Below, in pieces: positions 1 to 7,937 of a stretch of 45,035 nucleotides of DNA. The first letter of the stretch is position 1. Every line of letters starts with the position of its first letter. The translations under genes were made by a program, and so were the position numbers. This DNA is from Methanobacteriota archaeon (GTDB lineage: Archaea > Thermoplasmatota > Thermoplasmata > RBG-16-68-12), in the NCBI GenBank assembly GCA_020029475.1, contig JAIBJG010000004.1, forward strand, positions 1 through 45,035. Direction: 5' to 3'. The notes beneath the pieces were generated by a model. The model did no database searches, was not told where the DNA came from, and worked only from the letters and a program-made list of their open reading frames with translations.

Positions 1-1
1 G

Positions 2-718
2 CCGCAGATGCGGGAGATCGGATACAAGATCCAGAGCCTGTACATCGAGAGTGCGTTGGGAGGACACGGCGAGATGAGCGCGGAGGAAGCCCTCCGGGTG
101 TCCCTGCGCCTCGGGGAAAGCGCGATCGTCCTCGGCGAGGTGCGGGGCCAGGAGGCTCGGACCCTGTACGAGGCGATGCGGGCGGGGACGGCGGGGAGCG
201 CCGTCCTCGGCACGATCCACGGGAACTCCTCGCGTGCCGTGTACGAGAGGATCGTCCACGACCTCCAGATCCCGCCGATGTCCTTCGCCGCCACGGACAT
301 CGTCGTGATCGCGGGGCTCGCCCGCCCCGGAGGCACCCAGCGGTTCAACCGGCGCGTGACGGAGGTCACGGAGGTCGCGAAGTCCCGAGGGCCGGGCGAG
401 TTCGAAGCGCTCCTCGCCTATCGACCCGAGATCGACTCCCTCGAGGCGACGGATGTCTTCAGGGGTTCGTCGGAGCGGATTCGCGCGATTGCGCTCTCGT
501 GGGGGCTCTCGTACGCGGACGCGCTGCAGAACATCGAGACCCGCGCCGCGATCCGCGCTGCGCTCGTGGACGCCGCAGTCCGACGCCGACGACCTGAGAT
601 TCTCGCGGCGACCTGGGTCGCTCGGTCGAACGCGAAGTACTGGTCCCTCGTTGAGGAGGGATTCCAAGGGAGCGAGGTTCTCGACGAATGGTCCGCGTGG
701 TTCGCACGGGCGGTCTAG
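2..718 (+). CDS. Type II/IV secretion ATPase (archaeal GspE/ArlI-like), C-terminal part, 5' truncated by window edge
   Basis: The frame is open to the left edge, so only the last ~238 residues are present. What remains is the C-terminal ATPase core of the PilT/GspE/VirB11 superfamily: a Walker B-type stretch (SAIVLGEVRGQEA), the following AMRAGTAGS element and the His-box region (VLGTIHGNSSRAVYERI). These hexameric motors power type IV pilus or archaellum assembly at the cytoplasmic face. The next gene starts at the base after this stop codon and encodes the matching membrane platform protein, so the two are one operon. No pilin gene is visible, so pilus, archaellum or adhesion role cannot be told apart. 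Family call is firm; the exact role is inferred. Confidence 0.88.
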   Translation, partial: PQMREIGYKIQSLYIESALGGHGEMSAEEALRVSLRLGESAIVLGEVRGQEARTLYEAMRAGTAGSAVLGTIHGNSSRAVYERIVHDLQIPPMSFAATDIVVIAGLARPGGTQRFNRRVTEVTEVAKSRGPGEFEALLAYRPEIDSLEATDVFRGSSERIRAIALSWGLSYADALQNIETRAAIRAALVDAAVRRRRPEILAATWVARSNAKYWSLVEEGFQGSEVLDEWSAWFARAV

Positions 719-2680
719 ATGCGCGGGAGAGATCTCTTCGAGAGGGCGTGTGCGTTCGCGATCCGGATCTGGCCCGTCGATGCGAAGCGGGTCCAGGACC
801 GTCGTCGCCTGGTCCTGGAGCGGGTCCGTTCTCAGGAGATCGAGCTCCAGGGGCTCGAACAGAGCGTGCAGTTCGAATCCCTTGACGGTCGGAGGCGCGA
901 GGTTCTGGCCCGCCGTCTCGAACGCCTCCGGCGGCAACGGGACCGGGGCCGCGCCGTCCTGGAGCAGCCAGCGTTCTATCAGGCCCTCGAATACACGGGA
1001 CTCGATGTGACGCTCGACGGGGTCCTCCGACTGGGCGGAGTCGCCGCATTGGCGGGCCTCGTGATCTCGGCCATCGCCCTCCTCGCGGGCATCGTGACCG
1101 CCCGTTCCGTCCCCATCGTCACCGCCCTCGCTCTGGCCACCGCCGTCGGTCCGATCGGCGCGTACGTGTTCGTCGCGTCATATCCCGAGGCACTCGCCCG
1201 CCGGATGCGCGTGGCCTCCCTCGGCGCTGCCCCGGAGGCGGTGAACTACATGGCGATGTCGATGCGGGTCGTCCCCGCCCTGGACCGCGCGGTCCAGTTC
1301 GCCGCCGACCATGTTGAGGAGCCCCTCGCATCCCGCCTTCGGAAGGTCGTGTGGAGCGTTCATCTCCGAAGTCCTGCGGGGCTCGAGGCAGCCTTCCTAC
1401 GGTTCGCGGCGGAGTGGGGGGAGTGGCAGGAGGACGTGAAACGCGCCCTCTTCGCCCTTGGAAGCGCGTCCGTCGAGCGGACGGAGGCAGGGCTGGATCG
1501 GACCCTTGAGAAGGCACGCCAGATCGCCTTCGAGGGGACGAAGGCGCGGATCATGGAGTATGCCGCGAGCCTCCGATCTCCCACGACCGTTCTATTCGCC
1601 CTGGGGGTGATGCTCCCTGTCATCATCGGCGCGATGCTGCCCCTCATGTCCCTCGGGGGGCTCACGCCGTCGATCGGTGGAGGCTCCCGCCCGGCCCCCG
1701 GGACGGACCTGACCGTCCCCGCAATCCTGGCAATGGACGTCCTCTTTCCTGTCGGCGCATTCGCGTACGCGTACCGGATCCTCGGGGCCCGACCCGGGAC
1801 GGGGAGCTCCATCGACATCGACCCACCGGTCTCCCGACGGTATTTCATTGTGGCGATGAGCCTCGGGCTCGCCGCGATTCTTGCGTTCGCGTTCGCGACG
1901 GGGCCGCTCGCGATATTCATCGGGCTATGGCTCGTCGTCGCCGCGGCGCTTGCGTACCTGGTGCCGGGACTCCGGGCCTTGGAACGGAGGCGCCGGACGA
2001 TTGCGAAGCTCGAAGCGGAGTTCCCGGATGCCCTGTTCATCCTCGGAAGCCGAATCGCGGAGGGGGTCCCCGCGGAGAGGGCGCTCCAGATGACGGCCGA
2101 CGCGACGCGAGGCTCGGAGGTCTCTGCGTTGCTCGGTCGGATCCTCCGGGCCCTGCAGACCTCGCGGGAGGGGCTCGAGGAGGTCCTGTTCTCAAGAGAG
2201 GGTGTCCTGCGCGATGTGTCCTCCCGGGCGATCCACGCGGCGTTCCGGATGGTCGTCGAGGTATCCCGGAAGGACCCCGCCACCGCGGGGAAGACGATCG
2301 TCGAGACCTCCGCGTACCTGCGGGACCTGCGGCAGATGGACCGGGAGATCCACCGGGACCTGAGTTCGGTGGTCGACGCGATGCAGACCACGGGCGCGTT
2401 CTTCGCCCCGATCGTCCTCGGGGTGACGTGCGCCCTGTACGGGCTCCTCACCCGCGCGTTCTCCCGGATCGTCGTCCTCGGGTTGTCCCCCGCGACGTTC
2501 CTCGGGGTCGTCGGCGTGTACTTGATCCTGGCGGTCGCGGTCATCACGTACTTCCGTGTCGGAATCGCACATGGACGGGACCCCACGGAAGTCCGGACCC
2601 AGCTGACGAGGACCTGGCCCGTCTCGATGGCGGTGTTCACCGCCGCCTTCGTGGTCTCCGGAGCGGCCCTGGGAGGCTAG
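719..2680 (+). CDS. Tandem type II secretion F-domain membrane protein (TadB/TadC or ArlJ-like platform)
   Basis: This 653-residue protein begins directly at the base after the ATPase stop. The N-terminus (about residues 1-90) is charged and likely coiled; hydrophobic segments follow at about 100-160. Two T2SSF-type helical domains are visible: about 165-300 (around APEAVNYMAMSMRVVPALDRA) and about 430-560 (FPDALFILGSRIAEGVPAERA), each followed by membrane helices. Archaeal platform proteins typically fuse two such units, unlike the separate bacterial TadB and TadC. It should form the inner-membrane scaffold driven by the upstream ATPase. The gene ends 69 bp before a convergent gene, so the operon finishes here. 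Confidence 0.85.
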   Translation: MRGRDLFERACAFAIRIWPVDAKRVQDRRRLVLERVRSQEIELQGLEQSVQFESLDGRRREVLARRLERLRRQRDRGRAVLEQPAFYQALEYTGLDVTLDGVLRLGGVAALAGLVISAIALLAGIVTARSVPIVTALALATAVGPIGAYVFVASYPEALARRMRVASLGAAPEAVNYMAMSMRVVPALDRAVQFAADHVEEPLASRLRKVVWSVHLRSPAGLEAAFLRFAAEWGEWQEDVKRALFALGSASVERTEAGLDRTLEKARQIAFEGTKARIMEYAASLRSPTTVLFALGVMLPVIIGAMLPLMSLGGLTPSIGGGSRPAPGTDLTVPAILAMDVLFPVGAFAYAYRILGARPGTGSSIDIDPPVSRRYFIVAMSLGLAAILAFAFATGPLAIFIGLWLVVAAALAYLVPGLRALERRRRTIAKLEAEFPDALFILGSRIAEGVPAERALQMTADATRGSEVSALLGRILRALQTSREGLEEVLFSREGVLRDVSSRAIHAAFRMVVEVSRKDPATAGKTIVETSAYLRDLRQMDREIHRDLSSVVDAMQTTGAFFAPIVLGVTCALYGLLTRAFSRIVVLGLSPATFLGVVGVYLILAVAVITYFRVGIAHGRDPTEVRTQLTRTWPVSMAVFTAAFVVSGAALGG

Positions 2681-2749
2681 GGGTCACAGCACTCGAGGCC
2701 GCGGAGAATGATCTCCTGCTCGAGCGTCATCGCGGCAGCTCCCGTGGGC

Positions 2750-3859
2750 TCAGAGGACGGTCGGGGAGAGGACCTCGTCCAGGGTCGCGAACGCCTTGTC
2801 CGAGAACGTCGCCGCGGACTCCCACGTGTCCAGCTTCCCACCATCGATGGATTCGAAGTCCCGCACCGCCATCCGCATCTCGGACCGCAGCCCCTCGGAG
2901 GGCGGGCCCTTCAGGACCGCGACGAGGGTCACGTGGGGGCCGTGCTCGAACACGATGTAGTAGTCCCCGTGGCGCATCTGTCGGAGGGCCCCGGACTCGG
3001 ACTTCAACCCCTTCGTCAGCACGCCGTCCACCGCCGCCGCGAGATCCCCGAGGGAGGCCGCGTCGAGCTCCTTCCCTCCCGAGAGGACGATCTGCGCAAT
3101 CGGGTGGCCCGAGTTGTGGTACAGGACCGCCATCGTGGGTCGCGCGGGGGTCACGAGGAGCCTCCGCAGGGCCGTCCGGAATCGCTGCGGGTCGAGCCGT
3201 TTTACGGCGATGAGGAGGGGGATTCCGAGGATCAGGGGGTACGCGGAGGCGGCGGGAATCCCGGGCCCTTGCGTGAGGTTCCCGTAGATGTTCGTCACGA
3301 CCCAGACGACGAGCCCCATCGCGAAGACCCACAGCACCGCCCGGAGACGCTTCCGCGACGACTCGCTCGCGAACGTCGAGTGCCGCAGGCTCCATGCCAG
3401 GTAGTACAGGGTCCCGAAGCCGAGCGCCCCGATGGATACCTGGTACACCGCGAACCAGATCGGGTCCCGCTCGACCCACGGCACCCCGTCCTCGTAGTGG
3501 ACCGCGCGGACGGCCACCGTCCAGATGATTGCGAGGACCGCGGCCACCAAGAGGGCCGGGAGGAGATCCACTCTCCCCCGGGGCCGCGCGAGCCACCGTC
3601 CGAAATACAGGAAACCGAGGGAGGCGAGGACGAGGGCGGTCATCTGGGCCTGCACCGCAAGGAGCGCAATCGCCTCGGGGGAGTGGAAGAACACCCAGTC
3701 CGAGAGGCCCCACAGCCCGATGAGGAGGGCTGCCGCGGCGAACGCCTTCTCCGGGGCGGTCCGGAGTCCCCGGAGCCACGGGACGAGGGCGACGAGGAAC
3801 CACACGATCGCGGTGCCGAGGGAGAGGTTCAGGAACACGGTGTCGAGGATTCCCGCCAT
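2750..3859 (-). CDS. Seven-TM receptor-like membrane protein with C-terminal soluble sensor/roadblock-like domain
   Basis: A 369-residue protein with an ATG start. Roughly residues 1-220 hold about seven hydrophobic helices, in the style of the 7TM N-terminal regions of archaeal histidine kinases and transducers. The C-terminal ~125 residues, from about RPTMAVLYHNSGHPIAQIV, are soluble and alternate strands and helices, ending near a pattern (YYIVFEHGPHVTLVAVLKG) reminiscent of roadblock/longin folds. No kinase or methyltransferase motifs are present, so signal output would have to be by protein contact. The gene is convergent with the pilus platform gene. The 7TM part is clear; the fold of the C-terminal domain is inference. 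No convincing TATA box was seen upstream. Confidence 0.7.
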   Translation of the reverse strand: MAGILDTVFLNLSLGTAIVWFLVALVPWLRGLRTAPEKAFAAAALLIGLWGLSDWVFFHSPEAIALLAVQAQMTALVLASLGFLYFGRWLARPRGRVDLLPALLVAAVLAIIWTVAVRAVHYEDGVPWVERDPIWFAVYQVSIGALGFGTLYYLAWSLRHSTFASESSRKRLRAVLWVFAMGLVVWVVTNIYGNLTQGPGIPAASAYPLILGIPLLIAVKRLDPQRFRTALRRLLVTPARPTMAVLYHNSGHPIAQIVLSGGKELDAASLGDLAAAVDGVLTKGLKSESGALRQMRHGDYYIVFEHGPHVTLVAVLKGPPSEGLRSEMRMAVRDFESIDGGKLDTWESAATFSDKAFATLDEVLSPTVL

Positions 3860-4101
3860 TCACCTCACCGGGTCCCGGCGTCCCGGAGCGGTCTCGAAGC
3901 CCGGCCGGACGGCAGTCGCCGTTGGCGATTCGGAACTCTTCTCGCTCCACTCACTGGATCTCCCTATTCAGTGCTACGTACTCAAGCGCGGCGGTATTTG
4001 CTCTCGTCCGTCCCAAAGCGTTGGTACGTGCTCGCCCCTATTCCCCCGAGAGTGGACATGTCCACCGCGCGCTCTTGGCGGGCTGCGAGAGGGCGGGTTT
4101 C

Positions 4102-4476
4102 ATGTGGAACATGGGGCGAAACTGGCTCTGGGCGGCACTCTTGGTGTGTCTCTTGGGTGTGGGACTGACGGGCGTTGCCTTGGCTGAGGAAACGCCCGAT
4201 CACCTAGAACCGAAACAGGTTACGGGCGTCTGTGAATCGACGACGGCAACCGTTTCCTGGGCGGCAGTGAACGACGCTCACCTGACGGGGTACGATGTCT
4301 ACAGGAAGACGTCCAGCCAGTCCACGTATGTCCGGGTGAACAGTGTGCCAATCACGGTGACCGAGTTCGTCGTCACGGGGCTCACGTCCGGCACCACGTA
4401 CAACTTCGGCGTCGTGGCTGTGTACAATGACGGACACGGTTCCGCGATGTCCGTGACGACATGCACGACCGGCTAG
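4102..4476 (+). CDS. Small secreted fibronectin type III domain protein
   Basis: Starting at the ATG at 4102 gives 124 residues. The N-terminus is a signal peptide (NWLWAALLVCLLGVGLTG followed by small residues), and the remainder is one FnIII domain with the typical pattern: TVSWAAV, a YDVYRK strand, and LTSGTTYNFGVVAVYN. The frame is open upstream to 3922, but that extension is charged, not export-like, and would bury the signal peptide. A second ATG at 4111 is a possible alternative start. The protein is probably surface-exposed and lacks a C-terminal anchor. Its stop overlaps by 4 bp the stop of the convergent STAND regulator gene. Confidence 0.72.
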   Translation: MWNMGRNWLWAALLVCLLGVGLTGVALAEETPDHLEPKQVTGVCESTTATVSWAAVNDAHLTGYDVYRKTSSQSTYVRVNSVPITVTEFVVTGLTSGTTYNFGVVAVYNDGHGSAMSVTTCTTG

Positions 4477-7073
4477 GCGAGGGCACCCAGCTCGCCCTCG
4501 AGATCGGCTTCCAGCTGGTTCAGGTTCGCCCGTCGTGCCTCAGCGAGTGCATTAGTTAGGTGGAGCTTGGCCTCATCGTTGCGGCCTGCCCTCAAGCAGG
4601 CCTTACCCAGTTGAAGCAGGGCTCGCGCTCGCAGAGCGGGCTCAGTCGTCCGGCCGAGTAGTGAGAGCGCGCGTTGGGCGTGTCTGTCCCCTTCAGCCAT
4701 CTGTCCAGACGACCACTCTGCTGAGGCCAGCCAGCCCGCGCAGCGCGCCGCGGCGTCATACTGTTCGAGCATCTCGAAAAGCTCGAGGGCCTCGGCGAAC
4801 AAAGGGACCGCGGTCGGCATCGCCCCTTCCTGTTTCCTGAGGTTCGCCATGTTGTACAAGGTAACCGCCAGAACACCCGCCGCACCTGTCATCCTCGCTT
4901 CCGTAGCCGAGCGGCTCAGATATCTCTCAGCGTCGTCCTGCTTTCCGAGCTCCAGGAAGTTCCCCCCGAGTCCCGCGCACACTTTCGCGATGTCCAATCG
5001 ATGTCCGCCGCGTTCCAGCAGCTGAAGCCCCTCCTCCTCCAGGGCGATCGCACGTTCGAAGTTGTGTTGAAGCGATTGTATTCTCCCCAGTCCATAGGTG
5101 CAGAGCCCCTCGAATCGACGGTCACCAACGTCGAACGCGACCGCGCGGCCCCGTTCGAAGGCGTCCTGAGCCTCACCGAACTTCCCACCATCCTCATTGA
5201 TTCCCCCAATCCAGTACTGGGCCTCCGCGACCCTTCGCAGAACTCCGAGTCGCTCCATCCGGTCCCTGGCATCGACGAGAAGGGATAGGGCACGTGGGGA
5301 ATGTCGCTGAGCTTCGGCCTTCCCGTGGCCGAGGCGGGCGTCCGCGGAGATCCTTGGATCGCGAGAGGGTTCGCACTCCTCGTATGCACTCACCGCTTCG
5401 GACCATCGGCCAAGTGCAAACATCGCATGCCCTCGGAGGATCCGAAGTCTCGGTTGGATCCCTCCTTTGGGCCCGACCCGTGATTGACGATCGAGTCCGC
5501 TGAGGAAGGACCTCGCCAGGCCAGCATCAATGATTTCATCCCCCCGGTCCATCGCCAGATTCGCAGCGAAACGAAACGCGCGTCCATCCAGGTAGTGCTC
5601 GAGCGCACGAACCGCGTCCTCAGGTCGGTCGCTCTCCGAGAGCATGTCACCAGCACGCGCGTGGAGGCGATTCAGGCGTTCCGGGCGGAGGGTTGTCAGG
5701 ACTGCCGCACGGATCAGCTCGTGGGCGTCAACTCTCCCGCCCTCAACCTCACGCAGGAGACACCGCCGGATTAGCGATCGGACGCCAGGGCCCAGTGCCG
5801 TTCTCGGGACGGGCGCGCCGAACACGCAAGCGAACGCGAGAGCATCTCGGGCCGCGGGGTCGAGGCGGTCGAGCGCCTCCTCGGCTAGCCACTCCACCGA
5901 AGTTCTTCGGACCCCTTCGAGGGGGAGGCGGCCACCGGCCGCGAGTTCCAAGGATAGGGGGTGACCTCCGCAGAACTCCAGGATCGCCCTGCGTTTTCCC
6001 GGGGCAATGTTGAAGGCATTCATCATCGCATCCGCGTCCGTAGAGGCGAGATCGTCGACCTCGAGTTCCTCGATGGATCCCCGGGCGAGTTGTTCGGACG
6101 AGATGAAAGGAACCCGCTCCCGGGAAAGCAATAGCACTTTCACCGCGCATGCCGGTGCCGCCACTCTCAGGATCTCATTCACCAAGGAGCCGAGCCCGGG
6201 GCTAGCTACGTGAGCGTCGTCGAACACGAGGACGGCCGACACCTTTGCGAGGTCGCCTACGAGTAGGGCGCGCGAGAGGTCCTGACCCCCCTCGGGAGGA
6301 CGTTGAAGATGGTCCGAGAGAGCGGGGAGTCCTACTGCCCGGAGGAAGTTCCCCAAGTCTCGGAGGACGTCGTCCGGCGTCGTCTCGGGGCGCAGGGCGC
6401 GCCAGAGCACATGAGTCCTGCCATGGAGGCCGGCGACCCAGCGGGACACGAGGGCCGTCTTTCCGATTCCAGGAAGCCCGACGACGAGCAACCCGCGGGA
6501 CCGTGAATCCGCGTGGAAGTCATCGAGATGCTTCAGTTCGGCGGCTCTCCCACAAAAGTGTGCCGGTGGGGTGGTCGCGGTGACGTCGTACAACTTTCCT
6601 CCCTTGAGCCGGGATTGATGTTCGAGGACCCGCGAAAGGTCGATCCGACCGCGCGCGACGTGCGGTAGGAGATCGGACAGCCTCGGACGGCGCGGGAGCA
6701 GAGAAGGGACCTCGAACAGCTTGCGGCTCGTCTCCCGTCCATCGAGGTCGACCACGACGACGCGGATTTCCTCGACCTCCCGCCGCAGGGTTTTCGACCT
6801 CCGGAGGCCCTCCTCCGTGAGGAAGTACGCGAGGCGGCGGCGGGGCTCGCCCCGGACGTGGACCTTCGCCGTCTTCACGAGCCCTCGCGCCCCCATCCGC
6901 GACATTGCCCGGGAGACGTGGGGTCTTGGCGCGCCGACGACCTCCGCGACCCGCGCCTGGGTCACGTCCTGGGCCCGCGGGTCCCCCTCGAGCACGTCCG
7001 CGCGGTCGAGGAGGTACAGGAGACACCGGTCCGGGAGCCTGAGGTCGGGACCCACGAGAGTGGACAATTCCAC
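4473..7073 (-). CDS. wHTH-STAND NTPase-TPR regulator (MalT/NACHT-like architecture)
   Basis: About 866 residues. The N-terminal ~110 residues form a winged-helix domain (DVTQARVAEVVGAPRPHVSRA is the recognition region). A STAND/AAA-like NTPase core follows with Walker A GLPGIGKTAL and Walker B AVLVFDDAH, and the C-terminal half is a series of TPR-like helical repeats. STAND proteins are held as inactive monomers and oligomerise on binding a ligand or partner to the repeats; here the wHTH suggests transcriptional output. The start is uncertain: GTG at 7073 is used here; the frame opens with TTG at 7100, and GTG at 7055 lies about 25 nt from a TATA-like stretch at 7080-7086. The gene is divergent from the 7112 gene. 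Confidence 0.8.
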   Translation of the reverse strand: MELSTLVGPDLRLPDRCLLYLLDRADVLEGDPRAQDVTQARVAEVVGAPRPHVSRAMSRMGARGLVKTAKVHVRGEPRRRLAYFLTEEGLRRSKTLRREVEEIRVVVVDLDGRETSRKLFEVPSLLPRRPRLSDLLPHVARGRIDLSRVLEHQSRLKGGKLYDVTATTPPAHFCGRAAELKHLDDFHADSRSRGLLVVGLPGIGKTALVSRWVAGLHGRTHVLWRALRPETTPDDVLRDLGNFLRAVGLPALSDHLQRPPEGGQDLSRALLVGDLAKVSAVLVFDDAHVASPGLGSLVNEILRVAAPACAVKVLLLSRERVPFISSEQLARGSIEELEVDDLASTDADAMMNAFNIAPGKRRAILEFCGGHPLSLELAAGGRLPLEGVRRTSVEWLAEEALDRLDPAARDALAFACVFGAPVPRTALGPGVRSLIRRCLLREVEGGRVDAHELIRAAVLTTLRPERLNRLHARAGDMLSESDRPEDAVRALEHYLDGRAFRFAANLAMDRGDEIIDAGLARSFLSGLDRQSRVGPKGGIQPRLRILRGHAMFALGRWSEAVSAYEECEPSRDPRISADARLGHGKAEAQRHSPRALSLLVDARDRMERLGVLRRVAEAQYWIGGINEDGGKFGEAQDAFERGRAVAFDVGDRRFEGLCTYGLGRIQSLQHNFERAIALEEEGLQLLERGGHRLDIAKVCAGLGGNFLELGKQDDAERYLSRSATEARMTGAAGVLAVTLYNMANLRKQEGAMPTAVPLFAEALELFEMLEQYDAAARCAGWLASAEWSSGQMAEGDRHAQRALSLLGRTTEPALRARALLQLGKACLRAGRNDEAKLHLTNALAEARRANLNQLEADLEGELGALA

Positions 7074-7079
7074 CGGGCC

Positions 7080-7086
7080 CTTAAAT
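7080..7086. promoter_or_regulatory. Shared TATA-like element between divergent genes
   Basis: CTTAAAT lies about 26 nt before the ATG at 7112, the spacing expected for a leaderless archaeal transcript. Read on the other strand it is ATTTAAG and could serve the STAND regulator gene if translation starts at the GTG at 7055. Confidence 0.45.
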
Positions 7087-7111
7087 CCCACCGGGCCCAA
7101 GAGGACAACCT

Positions 7112-7474
7112 ATGAAGTCGCCTCGTGTGGAGGTCCCCGCCGGAGGCCCCCGCCTCGAAAACGGATGGCGGGAGGCGATCCAGGCCTCTTGCGCCCTGCT
7201 CCGGCGGGAGGGATTCAACGTCTCCTGGGCCCGCGGGGTCCGGGGGAACGGGAAGCTCGCCGGGCACGAGCTCCTCGCGGAGAACGGCGGCCGCATCGTC
7301 CGGGTGCTCGTCCTCCTCGATCGCGAGATGGACTCGGCGTCGGCGCAGAAGCGGATCCGCGCCGCGTACCGGGCGGGGGAGACCCGCGTGTTCGTCCCGT
7401 GGCCGCTCCGGTGGCGGATGCTCTCGAACATCGCCCGCTGGGGCCTCCAGGGCGTGTCCGTCGGTGGGGTCTGA
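7112..7474 (+). CDS. Uncharacterised 120-residue protein
   Basis: ATG start preceded by a TATA-like element at the right distance for leaderless initiation. The protein is basic, with an alternating alpha/beta core (RIVRVLVLLDREMDSASAQKR and ETRVFVPWPLRWRML). I do not recognise the family; small archaeal nuclease-like folds have similar texture, but no catalytic motif can be pointed to. It lies just upstream of, and in the same direction as, the FmdE-like gene with a 55 bp gap. Coding is likely given the fit of frame, start and promoter. Confidence 0.6.
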   Translation: MKSPRVEVPAGGPRLENGWREAIQASCALLRREGFNVSWARGVRGNGKLAGHELLAENGGRIVRVLVLLDREMDSASAQKRIRAAYRAGETRVFVPWPLRWRMLSNIARWGLQGVSVGGV

Positions 7475-7529
7475 ACCCCGTCCCGATGGCGACGTCAAGG
7501 ATTTACGGGCCCGCGCCCTTTCGACCGGC

Positions 7530-7934
7530 ATGGACGTCCCGCCCGAGCTGGAAGCCCTCCGGACGTTTCACGGCCACCTCGGCGTCTATGTGACGATCGG
7601 CCTCCGGATGGGGGCAATCGGCCGAGCGCGGCTCGGCGCCTACAAGGGGCTGTCCGCGACCGTGCGGTCCCGCCCCGAGCCCCCGATGCTGTGCGTCGTC
7701 GACGGTGTGCAGTTCTCGAGCGGGTGCACGATGGGGAAGGGGAACATCCGCGTCGAGCCGGCGGAGGACCCGGACGTCACCTTCACGAAAGCTGGGAGGA
7801 CGCTCCGGATCGCCCTCCGGCCGGGATGGCGGGAGCGGATCGACCGGGAGATGTCGAAGGAGCGGGAGCTGGAACAGTCGCTGTTCTACTTCCGCGCCCC
7901 CGAATCGGAGCTGTTCGACGTCACGGACGGGTAG
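7530..7934 (+). CDS. FmdE-family protein (formylmethanofuran dehydrogenase subunit E-like)
   Basis: A 134-residue protein with the FmdE N-terminal domain signature: FHGHLGVYVTIGLRMG near the start, then LCVVDGVQFSSGCTMGKGN. The His/Cys residues in these motifs are characteristic of the family. FmdE proteins are found with tungsten/molybdenum formylmethanofuran dehydrogenase, but many members occur outside methanogens with unknown function. No other fmd/fwd gene is present in the window and no C-terminal zinc ribbon follows, so this is a short stand-alone version. A longer frame begins at 7125 but overlaps the previous gene; the ATG at 7530 lies about 30 nt from a GGATTTACG element near 7497. 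Confidence 0.82.
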   Translation: MDVPPELEALRTFHGHLGVYVTIGLRMGAIGRARLGAYKGLSATVRSRPEPPMLCVVDGVQFSSGCTMGKGNIRVEPAEDPDVTFTKAGRTLRIALRPGWRERIDREMSKERELEQSLFYFRAPESELFDVTDG

Positions 7935-7937
7935 CCG

